Shown here piece by piece: positions 9,120-17,720 of a DNA stretch of 64,000 bases. The stretch's first letter is position 1. Each line of letters opens with the position of its first letter. This DNA comes from Jatrophihabitans sp. GTDB taxonomy: Bacteria > Actinomycetota > Actinomycetes > Mycobacteriales > Jatrophihabitantaceae. The DNA is taken from NCBI GenBank assembly GCA_036399055.1, contig DASWNX010000021.1, forward strand, positions 96,841 to 160,840, written 5' to 3'. The translations under genes and the position numbers were made by a program. Below the pieces are notes generated by a model. It made no database searches and was not told the DNA's origin. It saw nothing but the letters and a program-made list of their open reading frames with translations.

Positions 9120-10500
9120 CGAGGTAGCCCAGCAGGTCCTGCCGGGTCACGACCCCGGCGGGCTTGCCGTCGACGTGCACCAGCAACGCGTCCGCCCCGC
9201 CCAGCGCCTCGACCGCCCGGCGGACCGGCTCGCCCGAGCCGATGATGGGCAGCATCGCCGACATGTGCTTCTCCAGCGGGTCCGACAGCGAGGCCTCGCC
9301 GGCGAACAGGGCGTCCAGCAGCGCCTTCTCCGACACCGACCCGACCACCTCACCGGCGGTCACCGGCGGCTCGGCGCCGACCACCGGCATCTGGGACACC
9401 CCGTACTCGCGCAGGATGTCGATCGCCTCCCGGACGGTCTCGTTCGGGTGCCCGTGCACCAGGGCCGGAGTCTGGCCGCTCTTGGCGGTCAGCACCTCAC
9501 CGACGGTGGTCTCGGCGCTGGTGTCCAGGAAGCCGTAGTCGCTCATCCACTTGTCCGAGAAGACCTTGGACAGGTAGCCCCGGCCGCCGTCGGGCAGCAG
9601 CACCACGATCACGTCGTCAGGTCCCGCGCGCTCGGCGACCCGCAGTGCCGCCGCGGCCGCCATGCCGCACGAGCCGCCTACCAGCAGGCCCTCCTCGCGG
9701 GCCAGCCGGCGGGTGATCTCGAAGGACGTCGAGTCCGACACCGCGATGATCTCGTCGGGCACCGACGGGTCGTAGTTCGCCGGCCAGAAGTCCTCGCCGA
9801 CCCCCTCGACGAGGTAGGGGCGCCCGGTGCCTCCGGAGTACACCGACCCCTCGGGGTCGGCGCCGATCACCCGCACCGGGCCCCCGGCACGATCGGCCGA
9901 CATCTCCTTGAGGTAGCGTCCGGTGCCCGAGATGGTGCCGCCGGTGCCCACGCCGGCCACGAAGTGGGTGATCCGTCCCTCGGTCTGCTCCCAGATCTCC
10001 GGGCCGGTGCCCTTGTAGTGGGCGAGGGAGTTGTTCACGTTGGCGTACTGGTTCGGCTTCCAGGCGCCAGGCACCTCACGGGCCAGCCGGTCAGAGACCT
10101 GGTAGTAGGAGCGCGGGTCCTCCGGCGCCACCGCGGTCGGGCAGACCACCACCTCGGCGCCGTAGGCCTTGAGGAGGTTGATCTTCTCCGGGGCGACCTT
10201 GTCCGGCAGCACGAAGATGCAGGAGTAACCGCGCTGCTGGGCGACGATCGCCAGGCCGACCCCGGTGTTGCCCGACGTCGGTTCCACGATCGTGCCACCG
10301 GGCTTGAGCTCGCCGGCCCGCTCCGCGGCTTCGATCATCGGAAGCGCGATCCGGTCCTTGCTCGATCCGCCGGGGTTGAAGTACTCGACCTTGGCCAGCA
10401 CCAGCGGCGCGGTGGCGGGATCGAGGTGCCGGGTGACGCTGCGGAGCTGGATCAGCGGGGTGTTGCCGATCAGGTCAATGAGTGAGGTGTAGTAGCGCAT
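9109..10500 (-). CDS. cbs: Cystathionine beta-synthase
   Basis: 463 residues. Condenses serine (or O-acetylserine) with homocysteine to cystathionine. The PLP lysine is K48 in NPGGSSKDR; the phosphate-binding/asparagine loop is EPTSGNTGVGLA (about 73-84). The C-terminal 120 residues form two CBS domains (GEVVGSVSEKALL and ADALLVHVDGKPAGVVTRQDLL), possibly an adenosyl-ligand sensor. The ATG at 10500 follows a leaderless-type -10. With metB it completes forward and reverse trans-sulfuration. Confidence 0.94.
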   Translation of the reverse strand: MRYYTSLIDLIGNTPLIQLRSVTRHLDPATAPLVLAKVEYFNPGGSSKDRIALPMIEAAERAGELKPGGTIVEPTSGNTGVGLAIVAQQRGYSCIFVLPDKVAPEKINLLKAYGAEVVVCPTAVAPEDPRSYYQVSDRLAREVPGAWKPNQYANVNNSLAHYKGTGPEIWEQTEGRITHFVAGVGTGGTISGTGRYLKEMSADRAGGPVRVIGADPEGSVYSGGTGRPYLVEGVGEDFWPANYDPSVPDEIIAVSDSTSFEITRRLAREEGLLVGGSCGMAAAAALRVAERAGPDDVIVVLLPDGGRGYLSKVFSDKWMSDYGFLDTSAETTVGEVLTAKSGQTPALVHGHPNETVREAIDILREYGVSQMPVVGAEPPVTAGEVVGSVSEKALLDALFAGEASLSDPLEKHMSAMLPIIGSGEPVRRAVEALGGADALLVHVDGKPAGVVTRQDLLGYLVSK

Positions 10501-10507
10501 GGGGCAA

Positions 10508-10513
10508 AGGCTA
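10508..10513 (-). promoter_or_regulatory. Putative -10 element of a leaderless cbs transcript
   Basis: TAGCCT on the minus strand, 7 nt from the ATG at 10500, with no ribosome-binding site in between. Confidence 0.5.
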
Positions 10514-10566
10514 ACCTCGCCTCTACGATTCGCGACATCGAACGGGTCAATTCTGGAGGTAGCCGC

Positions 10567-11601
10567 ATGAGCCGGGCTTCACGCGCGCGTCGGGTGGTGA
10601 CCGCGGCCGCCTTCGGAACGGGCAGCCTCGGCGCGCTCAGCGCCGCGGCGGCCGGCGTCGTCTACGGCCAGACCAAGCTGGCCCGGCGCCGGATTCAGCC
10701 GGCCGAGACCGACCCGCCGCGGGCCGACGGGGTGTGGCTGGCGCCCGGCGCCCGGGCCGACGAGCCGCCGTTGAGGCTGGCGATGCTCGGCGACTCCTCG
10801 GCCGCCGGCTTCGGCGTGCACACCGACTCCGAGACCCCGGCCGCGCAGATCGCGATGGGGCTCTCGGCACTGGCCCGGCGACCGGTCCAGCTGCGCAACG
10901 TCGCGGTGGTAGGCGCTCAGAGCTCGGCGCTGCCGCGGCAGGTCGGGCTGGTGCTGGCCGAGCGGCCCGACCTGGTGGTGATCATGATCGGGGCCAACGA
11001 CGTCACCCACCGGGTCCGGGCCTCAGAGTCGGTCCGCCATCTCAGCGCTGCGCTGAGCATCCTGGCCGAGCACGACGTGCCGGTGGTGATGGGCACCTGC
11101 CCGGACCTGGGGACGATCCGCCCGATCGCGCAGCCGCTGCGCTGGCTGGCCCGCCGGATGTCGCGGACGCTGGCCGCGGCCCAGGCGGTCACGGTGGTGG
11201 CCGCAGGCGGCCGGGCCGTCAGCCTGGGCGACCTCCTGGGCCCTGAGTTCGCCAGCAGCCTGGATTACTTCTCCGCCGACCAGTTCCATCCCTCGGCGAT
11301 CGGCTACGCCCGGGCCGCCGAGGTGCTGCTGCCCTCGGCGGCGGCGGCGCTGGGCCTGAGCACGGTGTCCGAGGCAGCCGCGCCGTTCACCTCGACCCGG
11401 GCCCGGCCGGTGGCCAAGGCCGCGGCCCGAGCGGCCGGCCTGCCGGGCACCGAGGTGCAGCCGGCCCAGGTGCACGGCCAGTCAGCCGGCCGCCGGGGTC
11501 CGTGGGCCCGGCTCATCCGCCGCCGGGCGAGCACCGTGATACCGCCCACGTCCAGCGGCCAGGAAAACTTCACCCCTGCCACCATGGTGGGTAGTGACTA
11601 G
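10567..11601 (+). CDS. SGNH/GDSL family hydrolase, exported or membrane-bound
   Basis: 344 residues with an N-terminal hydrophobic segment (about 9-32). SGNH blocks: GDSSAAG with Ser77, GAND with Asn144, and DQFHPS with Asp238/His241. Esterases/lipases of this fold act on acyl esters; the substrate is unknown. GGAGG lies about 8 nt upstream of the ATG. Divergent from cbs and followed 39 nt later by the thiolase, matching the order of Rv1074c-Rv1077 in M. tuberculosis (Rv1075c is the equivalent). The Pro/Arg-rich C-terminal 90 residues look disordered. Confidence 0.88.
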   Translation: MSRASRARRVVTAAAFGTGSLGALSAAAAGVVYGQTKLARRRIQPAETDPPRADGVWLAPGARADEPPLRLAMLGDSSAAGFGVHTDSETPAAQIAMGLSALARRPVQLRNVAVVGAQSSALPRQVGLVLAERPDLVVIMIGANDVTHRVRASESVRHLSAALSILAEHDVPVVMGTCPDLGTIRPIAQPLRWLARRMSRTLAAAQAVTVVAAGGRAVSLGDLLGPEFASSLDYFSADQFHPSAIGYARAAEVLLPSAAAALGLSTVSEAAAPFTSTRARPVAKAAARAAGLPGTEVQPAQVHGQSAGRRGPWARLIRRRASTVIPPTSSGQENFTPATMVGSD

Positions 11602-11640
11602 CCCGTTTGGGCAGCTTCGACAGCTTCACAAGGAGATCCG

Positions 11641-12870
11641 ATGCCAAGCACTCCTCAGGCCGTCATCGTCGCCACCGCCCGGTCGCCGATCGGCCGGGCC
11701 GGCAAGGGCTCGCTGGTCAGCATGCGGGCCGATGACATGGTCGCGCAGATGATCACCGCCGCCCTGGCCAAGGTGCCCGAGCTCGACCCGCGCCAGATCG
11801 ATGACCTGCTGCTGGGCTGCGGCATGCCCGGCGGCGAGCAGGGCTACAACATGGCCAAGATCGTGGCCACCCTGCTGGGACACGACTACCTGCCGGGCGC
11901 GACCGTCACCCGGTACTGCGCGTCCTCGCTGCAGACCACCCGGATGGCGATGCACGCGATCCGGGCCGGCGAGGGCGAGGTGTTCATCTCCGCCGGCGTC
12001 GAGATGGTCTCGCGGTTCGTCAAGGGCTCCTCCGACGGCCTGCCCGACACCAAGAACCCGCTGTTCGCCGAGGCGCAGGAGCGCACCGCCAAGGTCGCAG
12101 CCGAAGGCGCCGACGGCTGGCAGGACCCGCGCGAGCGCGGTGACCTGCCAGACCCCTACATCCCGATGGGCCAGACGGCCGAGAACCTCGCCCGGGTGAT
12201 GGGCGTCAGCCGGGAAGAGATGGACCACTTCGGGGTCCGGTCGCAGAACCTGGCCGAGAAGTCGATCGCCAACGGCTTCTGGGCCAAGGAGATCACCCCG
12301 GTGACGCTGCCCTCCGGCGAGGTGGTGAGCGCCGATGACGGACCGCGGGCCGGGGTCACCTACGAGGCGGTCTCCCAGCTCAAGCCGGTGTTCCGCCCGG
12401 ACGGGCTGGTCACCGCGGGCAACTGCTGCCCGCTCAACGACGGGGCCGCGGCGCTGATCATCATGAGCGACACCAAGGCCGCCGAGCTGGGTGTGACGCC
12501 GCTGGCCCGGATCGTGTCGACCGGAGTCACCGGCCTGTCACCGGAGATCATGGGCCTGGGGCCGGTGGAGGCGTCGCGGCAGGCGCTGGCCCGGGCCGGC
12601 ATGTCAGTCTCTGACATCGACCTGGTGGAGCTCAACGAGGCCTTCGCCGCCCAGGTGATCCCGTCGTACCAGCAGCTGGGCTTCGACCTCGACCAGGTCA
12701 ACGTCAACGGCGGCTCCATCGCCGTCGGCCACCCGTTCGGCATGACCGGGGCGCGGATCGCCACCACGCTGATCAACTCGCTGCAGACCCACGACAAGCA
12801 GTTCGGCCTGGAGACGATGTGCGTCGGCGGCGGCCAGGGCATGGCGATGATCCTGGAGCGGCTGTCCTAG
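11641..12870 (+). CDS. fadA: Acetyl-CoA C-acyltransferase (thiolase)
   Basis: 409 residues. Thiolase family: cleaves 3-ketoacyl-CoA or condenses two acetyl-CoA. Nucleophile Cys93 in RYCASSLQ; His364 in AVGHPFGMTG; Cys394 in MCVGGGQG. A strong AAGGAG precedes the ATG by 5 nt. It resembles the FadA3 position of mycobacteria (Rv1074c). Degradative versus biosynthetic direction cannot be told from sequence. Confidence 0.93.
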   Translation: MPSTPQAVIVATARSPIGRAGKGSLVSMRADDMVAQMITAALAKVPELDPRQIDDLLLGCGMPGGEQGYNMAKIVATLLGHDYLPGATVTRYCASSLQTTRMAMHAIRAGEGEVFISAGVEMVSRFVKGSSDGLPDTKNPLFAEAQERTAKVAAEGADGWQDPRERGDLPDPYIPMGQTAENLARVMGVSREEMDHFGVRSQNLAEKSIANGFWAKEITPVTLPSGEVVSADDGPRAGVTYEAVSQLKPVFRPDGLVTAGNCCPLNDGAAALIIMSDTKAAELGVTPLARIVSTGVTGLSPEIMGLGPVEASRQALARAGMSVSDIDLVELNEAFAAQVIPSYQQLGFDLDQVNVNGGSIAVGHPFGMTGARIATTLINSLQTHDKQFGLETMCVGGGQGMAMILERLS

Positions 12871-12894
12871 CCGCCATCCAGTCCGACAGTCGTC

Positions 12895-12934
12895 GTCATG
12901 CTCAGCGGTCGCTCCAGCGCTCGGAGAGCATGAC
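12895..12934 (+). terminator. Hairpin downstream of the thiolase gene
   Basis: Inverted repeat GTCATGCTC (12895-12903) and GAGCATGAC (12926-12934), with AGCG/CGCT extending the stem, 25 nt after the thiolase stop. No T-tract. Confidence 0.5.
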
Positions 12935-13020
12935 GCTGGCTGCCCCGCACTCGCATGCCCACGCGACTTCACCGGTCTGCGCGGCATGCCCACGCGAGTT
13001 CATATGCCCACATCATCTTC

Positions 13021-13092
13021 CGAACCTGGACGACGCACGCGGCCCCGCCCCACGGGTTGAGGGACGGGGCCGCGTGCGCGATGCCAGGTTCG
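13021..13092. terminator. Long two-part hairpin between convergent genes
   Basis: Outer stem CGAACCTGG/CCAGGTTCG (13021-13029 with 13084-13092) and inner 14-bp perfect stem CGCACGCGGCCCCG/CGGGGCCGCGTGCG (13034-13047 with 13065-13078). It abuts the stop codon of the Bax-inhibitor gene and faces the thiolase, so it can terminate both transcripts. Upstream, 12950-13010 holds a loose direct repeat of GCATGCCCACGCGA. Confidence 0.7.
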
Positions 13093-13093
13093 C

Positions 13094-13927
13094 TTAGTCG
13101 CGTCCGCTGAAGTAGCTGAGCAGCCGCAGGATCTCCAGGTACAGCCAGACCAGGGTCACCAGCACGCCCCAGGACAGGTACCAGCCGACCTTCTCGTCCA
13201 CCCCGCGCCGGACCGACTGCTCGATCATGTCGAAGTCCATGATCAGGTTCGAGGCCGCGATGACGATGCACAGCAGGCTGAAGCCGATGGCCAGCGCCCC
13301 ACCGTCACGCAGGCCCAGACCGCCCTCGGTGAAGAAGCCGGCGACCAGGTTGACCAGCATCAGCCCGACGACGCCCAGCGTCGAGGCGAACACGATCTTG
13401 GTGAACTTCGGGGTGACCCGGACCGCGCCAGTCTTGTAGACCACCAGCACGCCACCGGCGACCATGATCGTTCCGGTGATCGCCTGCACGACGATGCCGT
13501 TGAACCGGTCGTTGAAGAACTCGCTGATGCCACCCAGCGCCAGGCCCTGCAGGCCGGCGTAGACGGTGGCGGTGACGGCGTTCGCCTTGCCCGAGAAGGC
13601 CATGTAAAGCCCGAGGCCGAGCGAGCCGAGCACGCTGACCAGCAGGACGGCGCCGATGGTCGAGTCCGGCACGATGAACCAGGCCACGCCCGCTGCCACC
13701 AGCAGGGTCCCGAGCAGCACCATGGAACGGGTTACGACGTCATCCAGGGTCAGGTACCGCGACGGCGCCGCGGGCGGGGCCGCCTGACCGTAAGCCGGTT
13801 GGTTGTACCACTCGTTGAGCTGGCCGGCCGAGGGCGGCGGCGGCACGACCGGGCCGCTGGGGCCCTGGGATGCCGCACCTGGTCGTCCGGTCTTCTCAAA
13901 ACCCCGCAAGACAGGGTTACTGGCCAC
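13094..13927 (-). CDS. Bax inhibitor-1/YccA family membrane protein
   Basis: 277 residues with about seven transmembrane helices after a 65-residue Pro/Gln-rich cytoplasmic tail. The family is linked to proton-dependent calcium leak in eukaryotes and bacterial YetJ; the bacterial role is unsettled. The C-terminal VRRGVDEKVGWYLSWG region with two acidic residues is typical. The GTG at 13927 is preferred to the upstream in-frame start at 13954 because GGAGG sits 6 nt upstream and the resulting VASNPVLRGFEK matches family N-termini. Confidence 0.9.
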   Translation of the reverse strand: MASNPVLRGFEKTGRPGAASQGPSGPVVPPPPSAGQLNEWYNQPAYGQAAPPAAPSRYLTLDDVVTRSMVLLGTLLVAAGVAWFIVPDSTIGAVLLVSVLGSLGLGLYMAFSGKANAVTATVYAGLQGLALGGISEFFNDRFNGIVVQAITGTIMVAGGVLVVYKTGAVRVTPKFTKIVFASTLGVVGLMLVNLVAGFFTEGGLGLRDGGALAIGFSLLCIVIAASNLIMDFDMIEQSVRRGVDEKVGWYLSWGVLVTLVWLYLEILRLLSYFSGRD

Positions 13928-14339
13928 TTTGCGCCTCCACCTCGATATCCACACCGGTTGTTCCCGGTGCGCATGTTGACATCAGCTACAACGCCCGACG
14001 GTGCACGGGTAGTTCCCGCGCCACGCCGAACGCCATGGAGCAGCGCTGAACGAGCACCCGCCTACTTCTCCGGATCTACCGCCAAGGCTCTGTCCCGCCG
14101 ACCCGAATTGGCTAGGGGTCCGCCTGGAGCCGACATCAGGCAGGCTTCATTTCGATGCCAGGAGGGGGCGTCCGCACGGTCGCCACCGCGGGCCGGTAAT
14201 GATCAAGACAGGGAACATCACCGATGACCACGTTCGCCGCAACCCTATAGGCTAAAGAAGCCGCCAGCAGCTCCTCGCACCACCCTAATAGTCCACGAGA
14301 ACTCCTATGTTGACTGCACCTGCCCCGCCCATTGTGGGG
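13928..14339. other. Intergenic region at the edge of the AT-rich NACHT segment
   Basis: 412 nt between the Bax-inhibitor start and the NACHT stop. The left part should hold the promoter of the Bax-inhibitor gene. From about 14,200 the sequence becomes AT-richer. A small GCCCC/GGGGC hairpin (about 14324-14344) overlaps the NACHT stop and may terminate that gene. I find no RNA gene, integrase remnant or convincing ORF. Confidence 0.5.
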
Positions 14340-17006
14340 CTACAAACTAGCGCGAATCTCGTCAAGCCCATTCAAATTAGACTGATATTTCCGCCGCATC
14401 GATCGGCGAAATAAACGCATTCCTACGGAAATAAGGCTTGTCCCCGGTACGAAATCGACAAAGAACGAATTCTCTATTTTATCCAGATCCACGACAAGTT
14501 CGCGTGCGCCTGCCTTAAATGGATTGGCGACGATATTCAACAATGCGGCATAGACGAATCGCATCGCGGTGATATAACTATAAATTAAGACGGCGGGGAG
14601 CATTGCGGCGTATATCCAAGCTACGCTTATGACCATTCCCGCAAACGAGTCTATACCGTTGGAACGTAACGGGGTTATAGCAATAGCAACAATGAATACG
14701 ACTAATGCGGTCAGTCTGACCGCATTACGACGGATGCGTAACCGGCGCCAGCTAGGCAGGTCAGCCAGCCGAACTAAGCATTCATACACACTATCAAGCT
14801 GCGCGCTTCTATTTGCATTAACGTGGGCAACTCCGATCGAGACCGCCTCGCGGACCAGCTTCGAAACACCCGGGAAGTCACCCCACCTATCAATAGATCG
14901 AATCGATAAATAATGTTTAGTCCATTCGGGATTAAATGAAACTTGCCGACTTAAGTCGGCATTAACTGATTTATAGCGGAGTGCCGCCTCCGCTAGCATC
15001 GTTGCCCACTCTGCCATATCAACAGAACTAGTACTAAGATGATCGTAAACCATTGAAGCAAATACAGGCTCCGACATACTTGAAATCAAAACTTCCGGGG
15101 ATTCGCGTAACAGATCAACACCAGCTTGCCTGGCCAATCTAAATGCCGACGATGGTTCTTGACGTGCTATTGACGAAAACATGGTAATAAGCCGCGACCG
15201 CTGATCCCGAACCAGTTCGTTGTAAAACTGCTCCAGGGAAACTGAAGGGACTTCAAAATTTTGAACCCCGGCTACGCGCGTTGCATCTTCTACAACTACT
15301 GACGCAAGGCGTAATCGGTTGAACCACTCAGCACCCCACTGGTTTTCGGGAGTTGACGCCAACTCGTCGAGTTCGGCCTCAAGTTTTGATCGCCATTTCG
15401 TGTTGATGTACGCCTGTGTTTCGAGTAAGCACCGAGCGATTGAAGGCCAAGAGAACTTATCGAGAATAATCTCGAAGGCGTTGAGTCTATTTGCCCGGGG
15501 CGTCAAACCCATAGCAAATGGCAGCACCTCAAGAAGCCGAGATCTAACTTCTGGCGCAGCCCGTTTAGAGAAATAATCGCATCTATCGATTACGAGTTCA
15601 AGACCGCCGATTCTTCCACGGATTGCTTCAACAGCTGCCATAAATTCACAGAATGTTAGGTGGATGAAGCGAATCGATTGCCCCTCCCGCTCTACTTCAA
15701 AGAGGCCCGTCTCCTTCATGAGGAGATTCAAAAATGCAATAGCGTCCGCTTCGCCGCAATGCAGCTTTTCTTGTGTAGTAGAAACAGCGACTGCCCAAGA
15801 CAGTGAATTGGCCGACTGGGTCTCGTCAAGCATATGCGTTAAAGCCAGACTGCCTAACAATGACTCACGTTGTTCGCGTAGTGCTGTTCTTGCCATTATA
15901 GTGGTTCCCTGCCGTCCACGTCTAAGCACGAGTAACTCTTCCACTACTCGTTCATAGAATTGGGTTCGGGTTTCGGGGCCAACTGCCGATTCCGCCCCAG
16001 TTAGTTCGCCATGACTGACATACATAGCCAATATCAACGGATTGCTACACATCTCACGAAGCGTCGGTCGGTCGGTTAATTCACGATGTATGCGTCCCGC
16101 ATTCTTATAAACTTCGCGAGAGTCGCCGAACGGCCACTTCAATAAGAATTCAAAAATATCCCCCGAAGTGAGCGGTCTGACGTATAATACTTCGGGAAAA
16201 GTCTCGGTCAGGTCTAACGCAACTTGGTGGTAATATGATGAACGCATTGTTATGACAATACGGTTGTTCTCCCCCGCGGCATCCAACATTTCGGAAAGTA
16301 ATCCTATAGCTTCGAGGCATTGTCGATACGACTCTGAGGATACTTCATCAAGTCCATCGAGGAGAACAACAACTCCAGTTACCTGCAAACAAGTTTTCAA
16401 TAACTCTATAGGTTCATAGCTGGGGGACTTTCGCAGTTCCTCCTCTAGGCGTTTCCCGGCCCACGACGGCGTACCGTCGAATGGTGTCTTCGAGTCGAGT
16501 AGCCGCGGAAGGGGTATAAGTATGGGAAGTAGACTCCGAGTAGGTCGCCGGAGGGCCTGAGTGGCACAGTCGCGATATAGCCGCTTAACTAGCGAAGACT
16601 TGCCCGACCCTGGATCGCCAACTACAAGTATACGGTTGCCCGCTTCTAGGATGTTTTCGCTACTATAGGACTTTTGGGATCGGAGCGTTCCCGTTAAGAG
16701 CAGCGGAACAAACACTTCATCGGTCTTGAGTTTCACGTCTCGCAAACCTGGGACGGTCAACCACTGACTGGGCCCACGAATGGCGTACTTGCAGTAGTCC
16801 CGCATACTTATCCGCCCAGCCAATGAATGCATGACAGTTCGGCCAACCAAGCGCAGAGTCCAGTCAATTAGATATTTAACTAACCGAAGAGTAAATTTAC
16901 CTACACGCCTCAGCGCGAAATATACAATGGGTGCCAGAAAGATTGACACGACGGCGGTTTTAAAATCCAAACCAGTATCCAACATTCCGGTCGCCCGAAC
17001 TCTCAT
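14340..17006 (-). CDS. NACHT-family STAND NTPase with membrane segments
   Basis: 888 residues. NACHT P-loop domain: Walker A GDPGSGKSS (130-138), Walker B VVLLDGLDEVS (about 213-223), sensor-like VITMRSSYY and a PL.LAMY winged-helix motif. There is one hydrophobic helix at about 17-31 and two or three near the C-terminus (about 765-815). The middle (450-760) is helical without recognisable repeats. Bacterial NACHT proteins are known antiphage sensors; a membrane-acting effector role here is inference. The gene is far more AT-rich than its neighbours and uses A/T-ending codons, so recent transfer is likely. ATG 17006 is used; ATG 16985 is an alternative. Confidence 0.88.
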   Translation of the reverse strand: MRVRATGMLDTGLDFKTAVVSIFLAPIVYFALRRVGKFTLRLVKYLIDWTLRLVGRTVMHSLAGRISMRDYCKYAIRGPSQWLTVPGLRDVKLKTDEVFVPLLLTGTLRSQKSYSSENILEAGNRILVVGDPGSGKSSLVKRLYRDCATQALRRPTRSLLPILIPLPRLLDSKTPFDGTPSWAGKRLEEELRKSPSYEPIELLKTCLQVTGVVVLLDGLDEVSSESYRQCLEAIGLLSEMLDAAGENNRIVITMRSSYYHQVALDLTETFPEVLYVRPLTSGDIFEFLLKWPFGDSREVYKNAGRIHRELTDRPTLREMCSNPLILAMYVSHGELTGAESAVGPETRTQFYERVVEELLVLRRGRQGTTIMARTALREQRESLLGSLALTHMLDETQSANSLSWAVAVSTTQEKLHCGEADAIAFLNLLMKETGLFEVEREGQSIRFIHLTFCEFMAAVEAIRGRIGGLELVIDRCDYFSKRAAPEVRSRLLEVLPFAMGLTPRANRLNAFEIILDKFSWPSIARCLLETQAYINTKWRSKLEAELDELASTPENQWGAEWFNRLRLASVVVEDATRVAGVQNFEVPSVSLEQFYNELVRDQRSRLITMFSSIARQEPSSAFRLARQAGVDLLRESPEVLISSMSEPVFASMVYDHLSTSSVDMAEWATMLAEAALRYKSVNADLSRQVSFNPEWTKHYLSIRSIDRWGDFPGVSKLVREAVSIGVAHVNANRSAQLDSVYECLVRLADLPSWRRLRIRRNAVRLTALVVFIVAIAITPLRSNGIDSFAGMVISVAWIYAAMLPAVLIYSYITAMRFVYAALLNIVANPFKAGARELVVDLDKIENSFFVDFVPGTSLISVGMRLFRRSMRRKYQSNLNGLDEIRASL

Positions 17007-17083
17007 TCAGCACCCCAATCATCAATATGAATTGAGCCCGGGAATGAGTCGCGAGTCCAGGCCATCTCAGGTCTAGGAATATA

Positions 17084-17106
17084 CCGGGTGGACCCGGACA
17101 TTTTTT
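17084..17106 (+). terminator. Short hairpin followed by a T-run
   Basis: CCGGG-TGGA-CCCGG followed by ACATTTTTT (17101-17106), the form of a rho-independent terminator reading on the plus strand. It lies at the junction between the NACHT gene and the pseudo-tRNA, with no obvious plus-strand gene upstream. Confidence 0.4.
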
Positions 17107-17109
17107 CGG

Positions 17110-17182
17110 TGCCCCCAGTCGACCTCGAACCGCCACTGTGGGGATTTTTAAGTCCGCTGCCTCTGCCATTGGGCTATGGGAC
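17110..17182 (-). pseudogene. Decayed tRNA copy
   Basis: A 73-nt sequence clearly homologous to the intact tRNA at 18790-18865; the D-arm and the 5' side of the anticodon arm are identical. The acceptor stem no longer pairs (GTCCCAT against TGGGGGC), the anticodon loop has an extra A, the 3' anticodon stem is altered, the T-arm is broken and the terminal CCA is CCG. It cannot fold as a functional tRNA. Confidence 0.85.
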
Positions 17183-17286
17183 GTGCCAGCGGAGTTTAGA
17201 CCCGCCTTATCGGCTGCGCCTCACGCCAGGGGCCTGCCAGCCGAGCAACCGTTTACGTCACAGCCGGCTAAGTCACGGCAGGGTGA

Positions 17287-17405
17287 GTCAGGACGCGCTG
17301 GCCCGCTCGAGTCATAGGGGGCGATTGCAGCTGGCCGAGCGACACCACCTCGCGGGGGAGAACAGCGCGGCGGTCCAGTCGGTGAGCACCCCCGCCTTGC
17401 GGTTG
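17287..17405 (-). pseudogene. Fragment of the 3' end of ndh
   Basis: About 119 bp aligning at roughly 90% by eye to the last 40 codons of the NADH dehydrogenase gene (18951-19072), including its stop, but with single-base deletions that break the frame. With the pseudo-tRNA and the spacer between them it forms one duplicated block in the same order and orientation as the intact copies. Confidence 0.85.
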
Positions 17406-17645
17406 CACCGAGACCCGCGTCACCGCCGCCCAGGATCGTTTCCGAGCCGAAATATGGTGCTCGCCGCCTGGCGCTTTCCCCGGGGTGCGGAGCCGATCAG
17501 GTTCCGGCAGCCCGCTTGTGACCCGTGGAGGTCGCTGATCTCAATGGGCCGCCGCCTGCAGTATCCAGCTTTGAGGGATGATTGCAAGATCCGTACCGCC
17601 CACTCCTTGGGCACAGCACGTGACGATCAATCAGAGGACAGACAG

Positions 17646-17720
17646 ATGACCCCCCATGACCTGGCGTCGCGAGCCGACCACCGCGCTCTGCCCGCCGTGC
17701 GCACCGGACTGCGCAGCTGA
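17646..17720 (+). CDS. 24-residue ORF coupled to the luciferase-like gene
   Basis: ATG at 17646 is preceded by AGAGGACAG and the TGA overlaps the ATG of the next gene (TGATG at 17718-17722). The peptide ends ALPAVRTGLRS and has no cysteine or membrane segment. The good ribosome-binding site and exact coupling suggest a translated leader or a means of delivering ribosomes; no independent function is evident. Confidence 0.5.
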   Translation: MTPHDLASRADHRALPAVRTGLRS

